NCBI GenBank assembly: GCA_009617715.1
Contig: VTFK01000188.1
Coordinates: forward strand, 186,001-250,000
Length of the DNA stretch: 64,000 nt
Direction of reading: 5' to 3'
Source: Plectrocnemia conspersa
Lineage: Eukaryota; Arthropoda; Insecta; Trichoptera; Polycentropodidae
In this document: one piece after another, positions 50,471 to 63,533 of the stretch
How the letters are laid out: each line of letters opens with the position of its first letter
Position numbering within the stretch: the stretch's first letter is position 1
The notes under the pieces: generated by a model
Databases searched by the model: none
Told to the model about the DNA's origin: nothing
What the model saw: only the letters and a program-made list of their open reading frames with translations
Position numbers and translations under genes: made by a program

Positions 50471-50920
50471 ATTTCGATTTCGCCCCATCTTGATTACACA
50501 GTATCCCTTGTATTAATTACCAAAATTTGAACTTCATAATGAAATAATCGCATTCTAGAACGCTCATATAACCTAATAAAGTTTCAAGAATAACGCCATG
50601 ATCAAAAAAGGCTTTGTTTGTCGGATAAGGTAATCAAGAATAATAAAAATGGTAATTGAGTTTTCTCAGGGCGAAAAAGGCATTATAGATTCATCAAATC
50701 AAATTCGGCAAAAACAAATAAGGCAGCAGTGGCAATCTCGGCGTTAGGGTATCCTTTTTGTGTCCTATTAGTCAGAAACAAAGCCTTCGCGTTAAGACCC
50801 TGGGAATTAAAGGGGGAAACTTTTATACGTTTGTTTAATACTTTGAGGTTTTCCTCCATTAACCCAACTTTTTTATTTCCCTATCTCATCAGATAACGTC
50901 CGATCCAATTTATAAATATC
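50471..50920. other. G+C-richer island
   Basis: Balanced at 50560-50900, including GGCAGCAGTGGCAATCTCGG near 50722 and several CG dinucleotides. No coding frame. Candidate regulatory element. Confidence 0.35.
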
Positions 50921-52790
50921 GATTAACGGGAATTAAAAATTAATTTAAAAATAATTACATCGCAAAGACTCTCTTTTAATAATAATATTATTTTTTTTTA
51001 TTATAGATTTAATTTAAATCTAAGGTTAAATTCACAATTTTGAACGAGTACATTAATACAAATACGTATATTTTTGCAATAAACATAATTATATTTATTT
51101 TTCGCAACTGCTCTTAAAGAAATATTTTTTAATATTTAATGCTATATTTTATATGCAAAAGATTTCGATTACTGGTTGATTGATTATATTAATGTTTGGG
51201 TTATAATTTTTTTAATATTTAACTGCCAAATGTTGTTACAATTTTTATTTTTGATGGAATTTTCGCAAAATTCACAAAAGCTCCAAACAAAACTCAGACA
51301 CAGCAGCAGCACTGCGGTGTCCTAATTGGACTTTTTGTGTTAACACAATTGGGAATATGATTAATCGCCCGGAACAATTTTTAGCTATACATACCTACAA
51401 TATTTTTTTTATATTTTTTTCTTATTAAACTGACAAAAGCTTGAGCTTTCATGAAAATAATATAAAAAAATATTTTTAATTTAAAAAGATTTAATTGTTG
51501 CGCGCTCATATGATATTCATATAAATTTTATAACATATTATAACAAAAAAGCTAGTTTATATTAATAAATTATTAAAACAAAATATTTATTATAATTAAT
51601 TATTTTTAATTATTAAACATGTAAGTGATAATACATTTGTATTCTTAAGTATTAAAGTGTTTATGGTACAGTGCTCATGGTAACAGCATAACATTATGTG
51701 CAAAATGTACTATCTTAAAAAATAACTACTGACATAATTTAAGCGACAATATAGTATTTTTGTTGAAAGATATTCTCTATAAGATAAAGTAGTTCATTAT
51801 TAAAGAATTTTCAATAGCTAATATAAACGACCTTGCTCGATTTTAATTAATGCTGGCGCGATATTAGATATTATATTAAAATGATATTCATCCGTGAGAT
51901 AAAGTATATTTATCTACATAAATAAATCCTATAAAAATCCAACAAAACTTAATCTGTGATGATCGATCGGAATTATAATAATATAATAATAACCAATTCC
52001 AATATTCCCTACACGATAGAAATTTAAAAAATCTCAAGGACAGATCAATAATCAACGACTACTAGTACTTAACTATCATAATAATTAATAGATTTTTAAA
52101 CTACAATCAGTTAAAGATTACACTTTGGTTTTTTTAGCGCATTATATTTTGATACGAATAACTTGGCATATTCAATTCATAAATACTTATCGTCCATCAA
52201 AAAGCACTAATAAATATATACAAGTCATTGATTATGTTTTAGCATATTTTAGGTGTTTGAGGACCCGTTTATAAAAGCCAGTTTTTAATTACATATACTA
52301 ATAAGAAAGTAACCATAAACTAAAAATATCAAGTATCTAATCTAAGCACAGTATGCACTTTAAAAATATTAATAATTTTGAGACCTTTGTATATTTTTAT
52401 TATAAAAATATTTTGATTTATATATTTTTTCAAGTAAGTGCTTTTTCTGTGCAACATTATATATTTCAATAATCAATAAAAAAAAAAAGTTTTTACTGTA
52501 TTTAAAATTTACAATAAACTGAATATATTTAAAATCTACAACACTATGTGCTTAGTAATTGATTGTTAATTAATAGTACTTATTTTGAAACTCCTTTTTT
52601 TGGAAATGTTTTTTCAAGAGAAATTTTAAAAATTCTCTAAAAACTATAACTTTAAATTGCCAACGTTTTCCAAAAATTCAGTACACTTTTTTATGTATAG
52701 AGAAGATAATACAAATCCACATATTTTTCCTAAGTTAAAAAAATATTTTTTTAAGAATTTGATGATTTGTTTTACAATTTGAGTCGATAA
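50921..52790. other. AT-rich stretch with a compact patch at 51281-51370
   Basis: Mostly plain AT-rich DNA. The patch has CAGCAGCAGC at 51301-51310, CCTAATTGG, the perfect 14-bp palindrome TTGTGTTAACACAA at 51335-51348, and TTAATCGCCCGG. Compact enough to be a single regulatory site cluster, but nothing proves it. Confidence 0.33.
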
Positions 52791-53160
52791 AATCAATCGC
52801 GTAGTTCATTTTCAAGCGTGCCCAAAACCGGGATTTTCCTTAATTATCTAATTTGCTTACACGTGACTACTCTACTGTCATCTATCAAGCGCTCGCTGCG
52901 CGCAGTTTAGTGCAATTAAATAAACAGTGAAATATGTTACAATGACAGGATTTTTCTTACAAAGTGTTAATTGAAGATGATTCAAAGTGATGTAGCATTA
53001 GAATTATAGACAATGTAATTAAAACTTTAAGATATTAGTGTGCCAGTAAGTGTTTAATTATATGAATAATATATCACGGTTATTCTAACAAAATTACTAT
53101 TGACTTTCTAGGATCAAATATTAAAAGACAAACAGTATTTCGCAATTAATGGTATACATA
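52791..53160. other. Small G+C-richer patch then AT-rich
   Basis: Balanced at about 52795-52920 (AAGCGCTCGCTGCGCGCAG near 52888), then AT-rich. No gene is seen. Confidence 0.33.
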
Positions 53161-54030
53161 CCAAAGTTAATTAAACAAACTGGTAGTAATAATGAAAAAT
53201 CTCATATTAGTGTAAACAAAAAGTTACATTTTATCCACCATATAGAATCGTTTACAGTTAATTTTCAGAAGCAATAATAGATTTAATAACATTAAGGTAT
53301 GACTAAAAATTAAAATATGACATATTGCGACAATTTTGAAGAAGATAAAGAGATGCCAATCTACGTGTTTAATCCTCTACAGTAACTTTTGTTAATTTTG
53401 TTCTTCGGTTGTCGTTTAAATTTAATTTATGGATTAATTGGTAGTAATAATGTGTTCAATGTTTAATTTTGATAAGGTCTTATTGTTTTTAAATATTTTT
53501 CAGAAGCAATGATAGAAATATTTACTGACCTATATATTTACGACAACGTAGAATTGTTATATATATAAACGAAAAGTTAAAGTTACTGTCAGAAAGTTAT
53601 ATCTTTTTATAAATAACATACTACATAAGTTAGATGTAACTGAATATCCTGATTTTGGTTTTTTCAAAAAAGAAATAATTGCACAGAAGAAAAATTGATA
53701 AAAACCATGACGTAGATACATATTTTACTACATCGGAATTAATAATAACCCACTCTTAGATATTTTAGCTACCGATTATACCAGATATGCAATCACATAT
53801 TTATAATCATGGTAAAATGTCGTTTATTAGATAACATCCAAGAAACTACACACTTATAAGCTGTCCGTTGGCTTAGCGTTTCCACTGCGACAGTGCCGAG
53901 TTGATCGACATAAACTTTCAATTCTCATACATACTAAGAATATATTACACGTTTACGTTTAAAACGTCCCTGGTTTCTATGAAATTCGTCAAATCAAAAG
54001 AATATCGGCATTAAATCAGAAGCAATGATA
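53161..54030. repeat. Scattered degenerate repeat words
   Basis: GGTAGTAATAATG occurs at 53182-53194 and 53440-53452. CAGAAGCAAT(A/G)ATA occurs at 53266, 53501 and 54017. AAA(C/G)AAAAGTTA-like words follow near 53218 and 53569. The order is partly kept between the first two sets, which suggests a decayed tandem duplication of about 235-260 bp. A moderately balanced patch lies at 53840-54120. Confidence 0.4.
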
Positions 54031-55280
54031 ATTTGTATGTATTTTAAAAGGAAAAACTCACTTTTTGGCCTCGGAGTCCGTCGACGGGAATTCAAAATTG
54101 GAAGACTTCATTACGAAGATTGTTTATCTAGTTTAATCAATGTATTCTTATAATCATTACACACATTATGTATATATTTCATTTTCATAGTAATAACATA
54201 CCTAGTTAATTTGCAATCCAATTATTTATATTCAATCAAATCAAACAACGCGCACGATAAATTAATGAAAATTACTGTCGCATATCAAATGAATAACAAT
54301 TATTTTAAACCGTTGTCACGTTACCGTCGGCCATCTTGTTTTATATTGGAATGCTTATTTTTCATTGGTCGACAACAAGAGAATACATTAGCGGAGGTTC
54401 GAAAATCATCGTGGCAACTCTATTTTTATTTATATTAATTATAATTAAATTAATTTCTTTTGTTTACGTGTATTATTATACACTGTTCATACAAATCGAT
54501 ACGATTTACAAAGTAGAAAATCTTTCATTCTATATAATGTTTCATTTTAAAACGGCTTAGAACAAAATTATCGATATTTACATTTTATTTGTCTTGGCAC
54601 AATCACCGATTCTGGAGGTTAGTGGGTTAATATTGTCTCGCATTAGAATTTTATAATTTTTTTAGTATGTTTATAACAATGTTCTGTAATTGTTAATGTT
54701 AGAAATCTACTGTGTAGTTTTTTAAAGCTATTATGGTAAAGTGTATAATATATTATTTTTATCGCTCTATTTTAAATGACTTAAAAAAATAATTACTTGT
54801 TTTACTCAATACTGAGCAAGTGTATATTTTACAATCCTAATTATGTGTTTAAATAGTTTTTTTTTTCTTGTTAATACGCTTCTCAATGATAAATATATTT
54901 AAAATTTTATTAATAATGTATATGAAATTAGGAGTTATTACTATGTGAAAATTATTGTTTATTAATTACTCTATGATTTTACTAATAAACGTTACTTTTT
55001 GTTTTGAGCAAACTTCCAAAATTACCCCGGTATATGAAAAAAAATATTAAGCCTAAATATAATTCATATAAATACTATACATACGCCAAAAAAACATGCA
55101 AATCATATTTTGTTATTAAATCATTACGTCGTGTTAGTTAGATAAATATGTCATACAGTTTACGAATAACATTGTTTAATGTAAATAAATCAACTTAATT
55201 ACCCAATGTTTATATGCTATAATAAGATTTATTTTGATTATCTTTGTATCGTATTTTCAAGCAATCTATTTATTAATACG
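54031..55280. other. AT-rich stretch with a weak island
   Basis: No gene is recognised. Weakly balanced at 54060-54110 and 54290-54420. Two overlapping plus-strand frames (54211-54438, 54336-54560) have no motif. The rest is AT-rich. Confidence 0.4.
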
Positions 55281-55770
55281 ATTTATTCGACTATATAATA
55301 GTAGTTTCGCGTTAGTCCTTTTCTCAGAATCGCTAATGTGAGCCAGAAGACGGTGCGGAGTGAAAAGCAGCCGGTAAACTAATTTATAAGTCGTTGTTTG
55401 AGGGCTCTGTCACTGGCAGACGTTTCAAACTGGTGGCTGGCGGGCTCTACCCCTCTCGCACCCCACTCGTCTGTCCCAGACCCGTTGTCTGATAATCCCC
55501 TTAAACACGAACCCTCTCCTACGTAGTATATTATTCGGTACAACTCTCGATTACAATTTAACTAATATTCATACAGAATGTAAATGGCGGAAATGCGTGT
55601 TCAAATCTGAGATATTTCACACCTCGCACCTATACATATTATACATATACCTTTATTACTGAGAATGTCGTTTAATATCAGATCAGTAATCTGAATATTA
55701 TCGCGAATACGCAGAAATTCGCACCGCGACGCGCTTTTGATTTATTACATCTGCGCGCAAAGATGTAAAA
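55281..55770. other. G+C-rich island with GTCTG/CAGAC words
   Basis: The line at 55441-55500 is about 63% G+C by hand count. It holds GTCTG, CAGAC and GTCTG within about 25 bases near 55470-55491, similar to SMAD-type half-sites, and is C-rich on the plus strand. At 55690-55760 there is a second CG-dense part. No coding frame. Candidate regulatory element; any SMAD link is speculation. Confidence 0.38.
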
Positions 55771-58580
55771 CGAATTAATGTTGTGAAAAAATTTAATGCA
55801 AAATACGTTTAGATATCGTTTAATGCTGGTGGGAAAGGAAAGAAATATTTGAGTTTTTCCGGTATAAAAAACAATATTAAATATTTTAATGCAATTTATT
55901 TTAAAAATACGTAAACAAAATACACTGTATTTATTTTTACGGTAATTTATTTTTTCAAAATCATAAACAGAATTGAATTTATATATTTACGCTGATTTTT
56001 TGTATATCGTAAATATTATTTCTTAAAGTTATGGCAACCTGGCTAAATCTTAATTATTATATTATTATAGATCAGCACAATTAAATTTTATAAAATGCTA
56101 TGCTAATACCGTAATTAATGAACAATGTTTCCGACGCATTGTATAATATTTAAGTAAACCAACCTGACCCCAACTTTAATATAATTATAAATATTTTATT
56201 TATGATTTTTGCAATAAGATTAAAGTAAAATTATTTTTTATATATCGAAACGTAATTTTTTTGTAAGGAAAGAAATACAAATTTTATAAAATTTTTAGTT
56301 ATATTCTTTAAATATGTATATTTAATTGATTATGTTTTCTATCGATACTGATAAAAACATCGATAATAGTCAATTTATATTATTTTTTTAAGATTTTCTA
56401 TTTATATTCTATTTATGTTACATATATGAATCAACAATTTTCAATTCCCAATAGTAGATAATTTGTGTTACATTGAATAGGTGACCATAAAAGCTTTGGG
56501 TAAAAAACTCCCGCAAATGGATATGTGTAAAAGGATATTTTTGTTTTATTTTCTTGTTTATAAATATGTAATAAACTATATAGTTTTCTCTAGTAATTTT
56601 ATTGACTTATATTTTTTTAAATATCTGATATTTAAAAAATCTTAATTTACTTAATTTTAAAACATAAAGGTTGACTAATGAACTTATCCGAGAGACAATT
56701 TGTCAATTTCAATGAAAATTTTATCACAGCAGTCACTGTTTTTACAATGTATGTTTATGTATCTTTTCTATATCATGTAAATAGTATAGATACAAATTTT
56801 GACTTGGTATTGGTTGCGTAATTAATCATTTTGCAGTAAGCCAAGTTTTCTTTAAATAAACCTCAAATACTATTTTATTTTGTGGCAATTTTTATATCGA
56901 AAAATTCACACTTATTATTATTTTATAAATTTAATATTACTAATATCCTGAAAAACGTATTTTTAAAGTAATTAAAAAGATAAAACTGCGCCATAATACG
57001 TTATATAGTTAGTGTTTTTAAAAACAGTGTTTATTTTATTATACATATAGTGCAGCAAAAACTTATGTAAAGGCAACGATAACTACTGTAGTAGTCAAAC
57101 TTGTATTTTATAATCCAAAATTATTTTTATTTTTTTATTTTAACATATTTTTCTTTTAGTCATACAAAAACATTACACAAGTTTTAAAAATAACCACAAT
57201 TTTAATGTTTAAAATCGAAAAATAAATATGTATTTGAGATTAAACAACATAAACCAATCTATATGTTTAACCATTGAAATTTTTATACATACAAAAAAAT
57301 CTGTATTTTTCTGTAAATTGTCGAAATACAAAGCAATTTTTGTCTGTTTTATTACATTAAGCAATTGAAATACAGTAATTTATCTTTAGAACAATACAAT
57401 ATTGTTAAAAAATATTTATATATATTACCAAAATTTTCTAATATTTTTTTCTAGTTAAATAGTTCATTTTATATTGGATATATATTATAGTAGTGTATGT
57501 CGTATTATGGTATATTAAAATACAGACAGCGAAAACCAATTAAATTACATAAAGTCCCTTAATGAACTTTTTGTCAAGTTACAAAAGAAACTTTATGTTA
57601 TACACAGTGCTGTGAATGGCTTTTTGTAGGGCCTCTGTAAGGTTTTATTATGCTTTTTTTAGAATTTTCGGATATATATGCGTATACTATAAATATAAAT
57701 ATATATATTATATATATTTATTTTAAATTAACTTTCATACCTGGTTTAGAATATGTTTTTAGTAATATCGTATTTCTTAACACTTAGTCATAAATAATCA
57801 TCTGTCAGTATATACATGTATGTATTTTAAATGATATATTCGTTACATTGCAACATAGAATATACCACACGTTAAGCTTTCATTTATCAAGTCATTTACT
57901 ATCACATTGAGGTACTGTGCTTGTGAATTGAAATTGCGAATTCAAGCGGTTTGAAGCGGAAAGGCGAATCGCTACTAATAATAAAATTCATTAGAAATAT
58001 AATAGGACTAATAACAATAGAAGCCACCTTTTGCTATAGATTTAAATTTAATTAAATAAGGTATGTCACTACTGACACACAACCATTTTTCTAATAGAAA
58101 AATTGATTAAATGTAAAAGTAAATCGTAATTATATGTTTGAGAATCCCGCATTTAAATTTACACTTTGTTGTAATTTTAATAATACATATATACAAATAT
58201 TATTATAATTAGGTTTTACTTTTGTCTTTTCTTTATTAGTTTTTAGACAAACAAATAAAGAATTGTACTGTAAATATTGTTTAACATTAATAGTGTATGA
58301 TGAGGTGTTAAGAACATTAAGGACTACCTAAATATGCATATTTTGAAATGGGTCTAACTGTTAGGTTATAAAATAGTAATTAAAGTTTATTATATACTAA
58401 TCAGTTTTAGATATATCTAGCATAGTGTAAACGCAATAATACTAGATGATAAAAAATCAGAGATAGTCAGAGCACGACACTAAATATTCGTAATAATACT
58501 TATATAAAATACTTAACATCAATACTTAAACTTTTAGCATAAGGATTGATTTTGTGTATATCTCAAGCTCAATCTTCACA
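55771..58580. other. AT-rich gene desert segment
   Basis: No gene is recognised. An imperfect AT repeat lies at about 57690-57722. A small more balanced patch is at 57880-57980. Confidence 0.5.
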
Positions 58581-59110
58581 CTTTTTCATGAAAGCATCCA
58601 GCATACATCACAGGACACGTAATCTAGGTAGACTTTTCTCTCACAAAATGCGATGTACTATATTTTTATAAAAGCATGAAATTAAATTGCAGTTGCGGAT
58701 CAGTGCGAGTAGGATGCTTTTTCAAGAAAATGAAAAGTAAAAAACACACACACACACACTTAGGTTGAATGCATCCGAGCGCGGTATTTGCTCGCCGAAA
58801 GAAGAAAATAAAAATAAGTCGGTTTTGCCGCCAGCTCCGTCACTTCATTCGATTTATTTTCAATTTCGATTTGTCGCATCTGATCTCAAAAGCTCTCTCG
58901 TACCGGCGTGCACTCAGCATACACATGGCTCCTGGCAAACTTTCAAACTTGCCAACGCAATTTAGTGTGTCCTTTTTTCAACAATGACGCCGTACACAAT
59001 TTATCGCCAATGTCCTAAAAGAAACATAGAATCGCTCTTTAAAATAGTCTGCGTGTCTATCTGTCCATTTCGCGAAAAGAGCACCTTCAGCTTTCAGATT
59101 GTCACAATAA
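58581..59110. other. G+C-richer island with a CA microsatellite
   Basis: An (AC)8 run is at 58744-58759, followed by balanced sequence to about 59100 (GCATCCGAGCGCGG near 58770). Two overlapping plus-strand frames starting at 58765 and 58769 carry no motif. Candidate noncoding element. Confidence 0.36.
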
Positions 59111-60740
59111 ATATATGAGGATTATATCCCAGAAATTTACGATCCTCGTATTATATTTCACATAGCTTTAAAAAATATATGTATGTATCATAAAATATAT
59201 ATAGTATTAAAATGCTGAAAGAATTTCGTCAAATCCGAGCGCAATTTGCTATTTTTTGCAGCGTTTTATATCCGAAGATCAAAATGTCATTTAGATCTTC
59301 AATTTTTCTGTTATGTTAGCAAAAGATGTATTATGTGCGATATAAGACCCTTCAGTTTGCAAAAGCTAGCGGAAATAAGTTTTCTTAACTCCACTGTGGG
59401 TTAAATCCGTTCAATGACAACGAATAACATAGTTAAAATATTATATACATACCACAGATACCTTTGATTTGTACAAATAATAAACATTAATATAGTGTCT
59501 TTGATATCTTTTTTTTATTTTTTAAATTTAATTTTAACTAGACCACAGATAAAAATTAGAACAATTAAACATTTAATGCATTAAATCGTACTAAAAAAAT
59601 GCATTTTTTGACACTAAAAAGTTATGCAACTTTAATTATTGCTCTGCTTTAAATATAAATTAAATCTTCATGTGAAAAAATTAAATAATGTATAGAAATA
59701 CAATTAATTTTTTACTTTATATTAAATATCACTTGTATTATTATGTAAATTATTAATATAAATATAAAATAGCACAAAAACCTATTGAATAACAATTATA
59801 AATAAAACTACTTACATTAGTAACAACATAAGAATTATTTTTTGATAATCGATTAAGTAATATCTTTGTCGTAGTAGCTTTAATATCTAAAACTCATAAT
59901 ATTAAAATAACGCAGTATCTATAACAAGGCCCAAAATATATAAATTTATAAAAAATACTTTTCATTTTTTATTAGATTTAAAACAATAAATATTTTCGGT
60001 CCTTGCTGTATGTCTTCATGAAAAAATCGAAAAGGTATACGACCCCAAAGTATAACAATTTTTTAAAACTTATGAAAATCCATTATAAGTTTCGAAACTA
60101 AATCAACTCGATTCAATTCAGTTCAAATACAGTTACAGTGCTAAAATATAAAATCTTTAAATCGATAGTTTTTTATAAATAACAAATTAAATTGCCAGTA
60201 TGCAATTTTTTACTTTTACTAATTTAGAAATTAATCCAGATTGCTATTTAACGACAAAAATGAAAAAAATCAGACTTTAAAACAATATATTATAGTTTTA
60301 TAGTTGTATTGAAAAATCATTTATACTTTAGTATTTTTTATCTATATTATAAAATTAATTTTAATAAAATTAAATATTATAAAAAAAAACTACAAACCTT
60401 CTTAAATTTTTGGAAAATACCTTTTTTTTAATTTAGAGAATACAATTTTACTAATAATTTAATTAATACAGTTACATATGTGTGAAGATTTTTAATATTA
60501 TACTGTATTTATATTTAACGTGTTTTCATCATATTAGTATTAGAGATAATTTATAAATATTTTAGTATATTCTACCAATTTTAGAATAAAACCAATGATT
60601 GTATATTGTAGCAAGATATATGTATGTGTATCTGAAACGCTATTGCTGACCTGCTTTTATTCTTACAATACATTTATTACGTAATTATATTGATTAAACG
60701 AGAGCTAAATAGATATAATGCAACAATATAAAATCACTCA
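59111..60740. other. AT-rich noncoding stretch
   Basis: No gene is recognised; a weakly balanced patch continues at 59220-59430, then very AT-rich. Confidence 0.48.
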
Positions 60741-61290
60741 AGATAATTGAATGTAAAAATGTCGAGAGAGAGAGAGAGATGTTTATATTTCGAAGGAGAC
60801 GAATAAAGAAAATAACATCTTTAAAACGAGAGAGTCTTCTAATTCTTTTCTTCATTAAAGAATATTGGACGCGTTCAAAAGATTCTGTTCCAATTGAAAG
60901 AAAATCGTTTTTATTTGAGGTCTCGCAGGATAAGGGTCCTCACAATTATTGCCCTTTCGGCAGAATAAACAATTGTACGCAGTTTTTTTTTGTATTTTAC
61001 ATCGAAGAGCGATGTCAAAGAAATTTCTCTCAAAGGTCTCCAATTTGAACGTTTTTATTTTCTTTTGGGTCAGACGCACTCTTAGCGCTGTGTTTGTTTT
61101 AAATACAATTAGCGAATTGTGAAGCATGAATTATTTATGTGTTACGAAGAAACGGGAGATTTTCAAATGAATTATACGTTTGGTTTTGTTGGTGAAAAAT
61201 ATCATGTTTGATGTTAACTCGTTACGCAACGGTTTATTTTGTGAAAAAATGCGGCTTATTCATTAAGAAATAATTTATGATTCTATGCGA
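60741..61290. other. G+C-richer island headed by a GA repeat
   Basis: (GA)8 at 60764-60779 and a further GAGAGAG at about 60829 start the block. These resemble sites for GAGA-factor-like proteins. Balanced sequence follows to about 61250. Frames of 89 codons (plus) and 90 codons (minus) overlap without motifs. Candidate regulatory element. Confidence 0.36.
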
Positions 61291-61600
61291 TGAATATATA
61301 AATTTATTCTAAAACATATGATACATTCGCTAATTGCGATCTATAATTATAATATAATTGCGTAATTATTATAATGTAATTTGCGAAATATATTCCTCTG
61401 GTAATAAAACAAATTGTTGACAGAAGATAAATAATTCTGTATGTCACTATAAGTATAAAGTTAATTTTTTATTCAACGTATAAGTATAACCTTATTTTTT
61501 AATTTAAAATATTTGCCACTCTCTCGATAAACTTTATACTTCGTTATCGAATTTACTTTGATTGACTTACCTATATTTTGTAATTTGTAAAAGAACAACG
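61291..61600. other. AT-rich spacer
   Basis: Plain AT-rich DNA with no gene. Confidence 0.45.
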
Positions 61601-62230
61601 TGAAATTTCCATCATTCCTCAATACATCGATTTCTCGAACGCTCCCTTTGAAATTTTTTTAGAATTCTGTTTGTGACTGTGATATCATTGGATCTAATAT
61701 ATTGTGGACCAATGGTCTACTGGAGCTTTAGATCTTTTTTTTACTGGATCTTTTGTCGTGGGCGTTTGTAGTTACGCCAAATATCCGTAGATCTTTTACC
61801 TTGGAATCGATCAACACATCGCAGTTTTAATATTTATTTCATTATTATAGAAAATATTTTTTTAAAGTTTCCTATAAATATACGAATGTCAAAAAACCTA
61901 ATATTTGCTGTCTTATAAATTCATAATATGATTTATTAAGTGGAAAAAAATTGTAGTTTTAAATCATCAGAATAATGACCATCTTATTCAATTCTCATCA
62001 AGGATTTCTATATTTACCGACGACACTACAATGATGACTTCTAATACTGACCGATAGCATCGAATAGACTGCAAGATCATTTCTTACAAGTCTAAATTTG
62101 TCTCTCTAAATGGCGAGTTAGAGCTAATGAAACTAAACCAATCCATGTTACATTTACACTGAACAAAGTTATTGTCCTCCGATATCCCCTAACGAGAAAT
62201 AGATACCACAAGGAAAATCCGCCAAATATC
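61601..62230. other. Weak G+C-richer patches
   Basis: Moderately balanced at 61610-61820 and 61970-62230, AT-rich between. No coding frame of note. Weak candidate noncoding elements. Confidence 0.28.
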
Positions 62231-62990
62231 TTATAATTCATCTTGATAGTAAACTGATATGTAAAACCTATATTTATAACTCAATTTACTTTGACATAAT
62301 CATATCATTTTTTATTACTATATTAAAAAAAAAAAAATCTACAAAAAAATGTAACTAATAATTTTTTTATTATTTAAAAAATACATTTTTACTAATAATC
62401 GAATTGTTATAGGTACACATTATACTAAAATTGAACGTAAAAAATATTAATTGTTGCACAATAATTATTTACAACAAACCCTTTGTCTTAAGACAAAAAA
62501 TAAACACCCCTGAAAGTGTCAGGTCAGGACAGTTATACATAAAGTAAAGATATGCATTTAAACCCCTATATAAACTCCATTTTATTTTTATTGAATGTTT
62601 TACTTTTACATTTAAAAATCTCACTGACACGTATTATTCTACAAATTATTATTCAAACAATATCAAACTACAAGTACTTCTAAGAAGTGATGCTGTACAA
62701 AAATAGTTATACTATATGTACATCGAGCCGGAACCCTTTGAATCGTATGTTAAATTATTAGGAGGTCTCAGATTACTTATTATAATGTATCTCAATTCCA
62801 ACAAATACGTGCAAACTTTATAAATTCAATCCAATAAAATATACAACGCATTGAAATACGAACAACACACGATTATAAATCTACGCAATTTATACAGTTG
62901 TTATAGCGCCAAAGTTATTATTTATAAATTATTGCTTTCCTGGATATGGGCACAAATACATAATACGTGTATTAAATTACATTTAAACTA
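62231..62990. other. AT-rich noncoding stretch
   Basis: No gene or clear repeat is seen; a small balanced patch lies at 62500-62530 and 62720-62770. Confidence 0.45.
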
Positions 62991-63266
62991 AATGAAAACG
63001 CAGGAAAACTTTGTCGGTTTACACAGCGACTCACCGATTTCGCTTATGCGATCACGTGTGTCTGAACGCGTGAGCTGAAATATTTCTGACCCAAACTGTA
63101 TTAGATTAACCGTAATACGACCCGAGATAACTGATATTGATGTCTGCAAGATCAATTGATACACTAACTGGCGTCGATGTCAATATCTATTAGCTGCTCA
63201 CTATAAAAACAGTTGAGGGTTAATCGAGTTACTACGCAATGTTATAAATAATAAAATATTAAACAA
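62991..63266. other. G+C-richer island
   Basis: Balanced from about 63000 to 63230, including TGCGATCACGTGTGTCTGAAC near 63048, which contains a CACGTG E-box. No coding frame. Candidate regulatory element. Confidence 0.35.
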
Positions 63267-63268
63267 TA

Positions 63269-63531
63269 CAGGTTGGTCAAAAAACATTATTTACAAATGT
63301 TCATAAAAAAAACACATTTAAAATTTTTTTAATCATTTTTGTAGCAAACATATTTATTTTTTTATTAATTTTTCTTTAAATTATTTTTTTAAATTATAAA
63401 ATTTTTATCATATAAAAAATTAATTATACATTTCATATATTGTTCATTTAATAAATTTTACATTTATATTATCCAAAAGTATTTATATATAACACATTTA
63501 TTACGGTGCCTCGCTATATTGACCAAGGCTG
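63269..63531. mobile_element. Candidate Tc1/mariner-type MITE, about 263 bp
   Basis: The left end CAGGTTGGTCAA and the right end TTGACCAAGGCTG form imperfect terminal inverted repeats of about 12-13 bp. Both ends are flanked by TA (63267-63268 and 63532-63533), the usual target duplication of Tc1/mariner elements. The interior is AT-rich with no transposase frame, so mobility would have depended on a helper. The inverted repeats do not continue inward, and TA flanks are common in AT-rich DNA, so the call is tentative. Confidence 0.4.
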
Positions 63532-63533
63532 TA

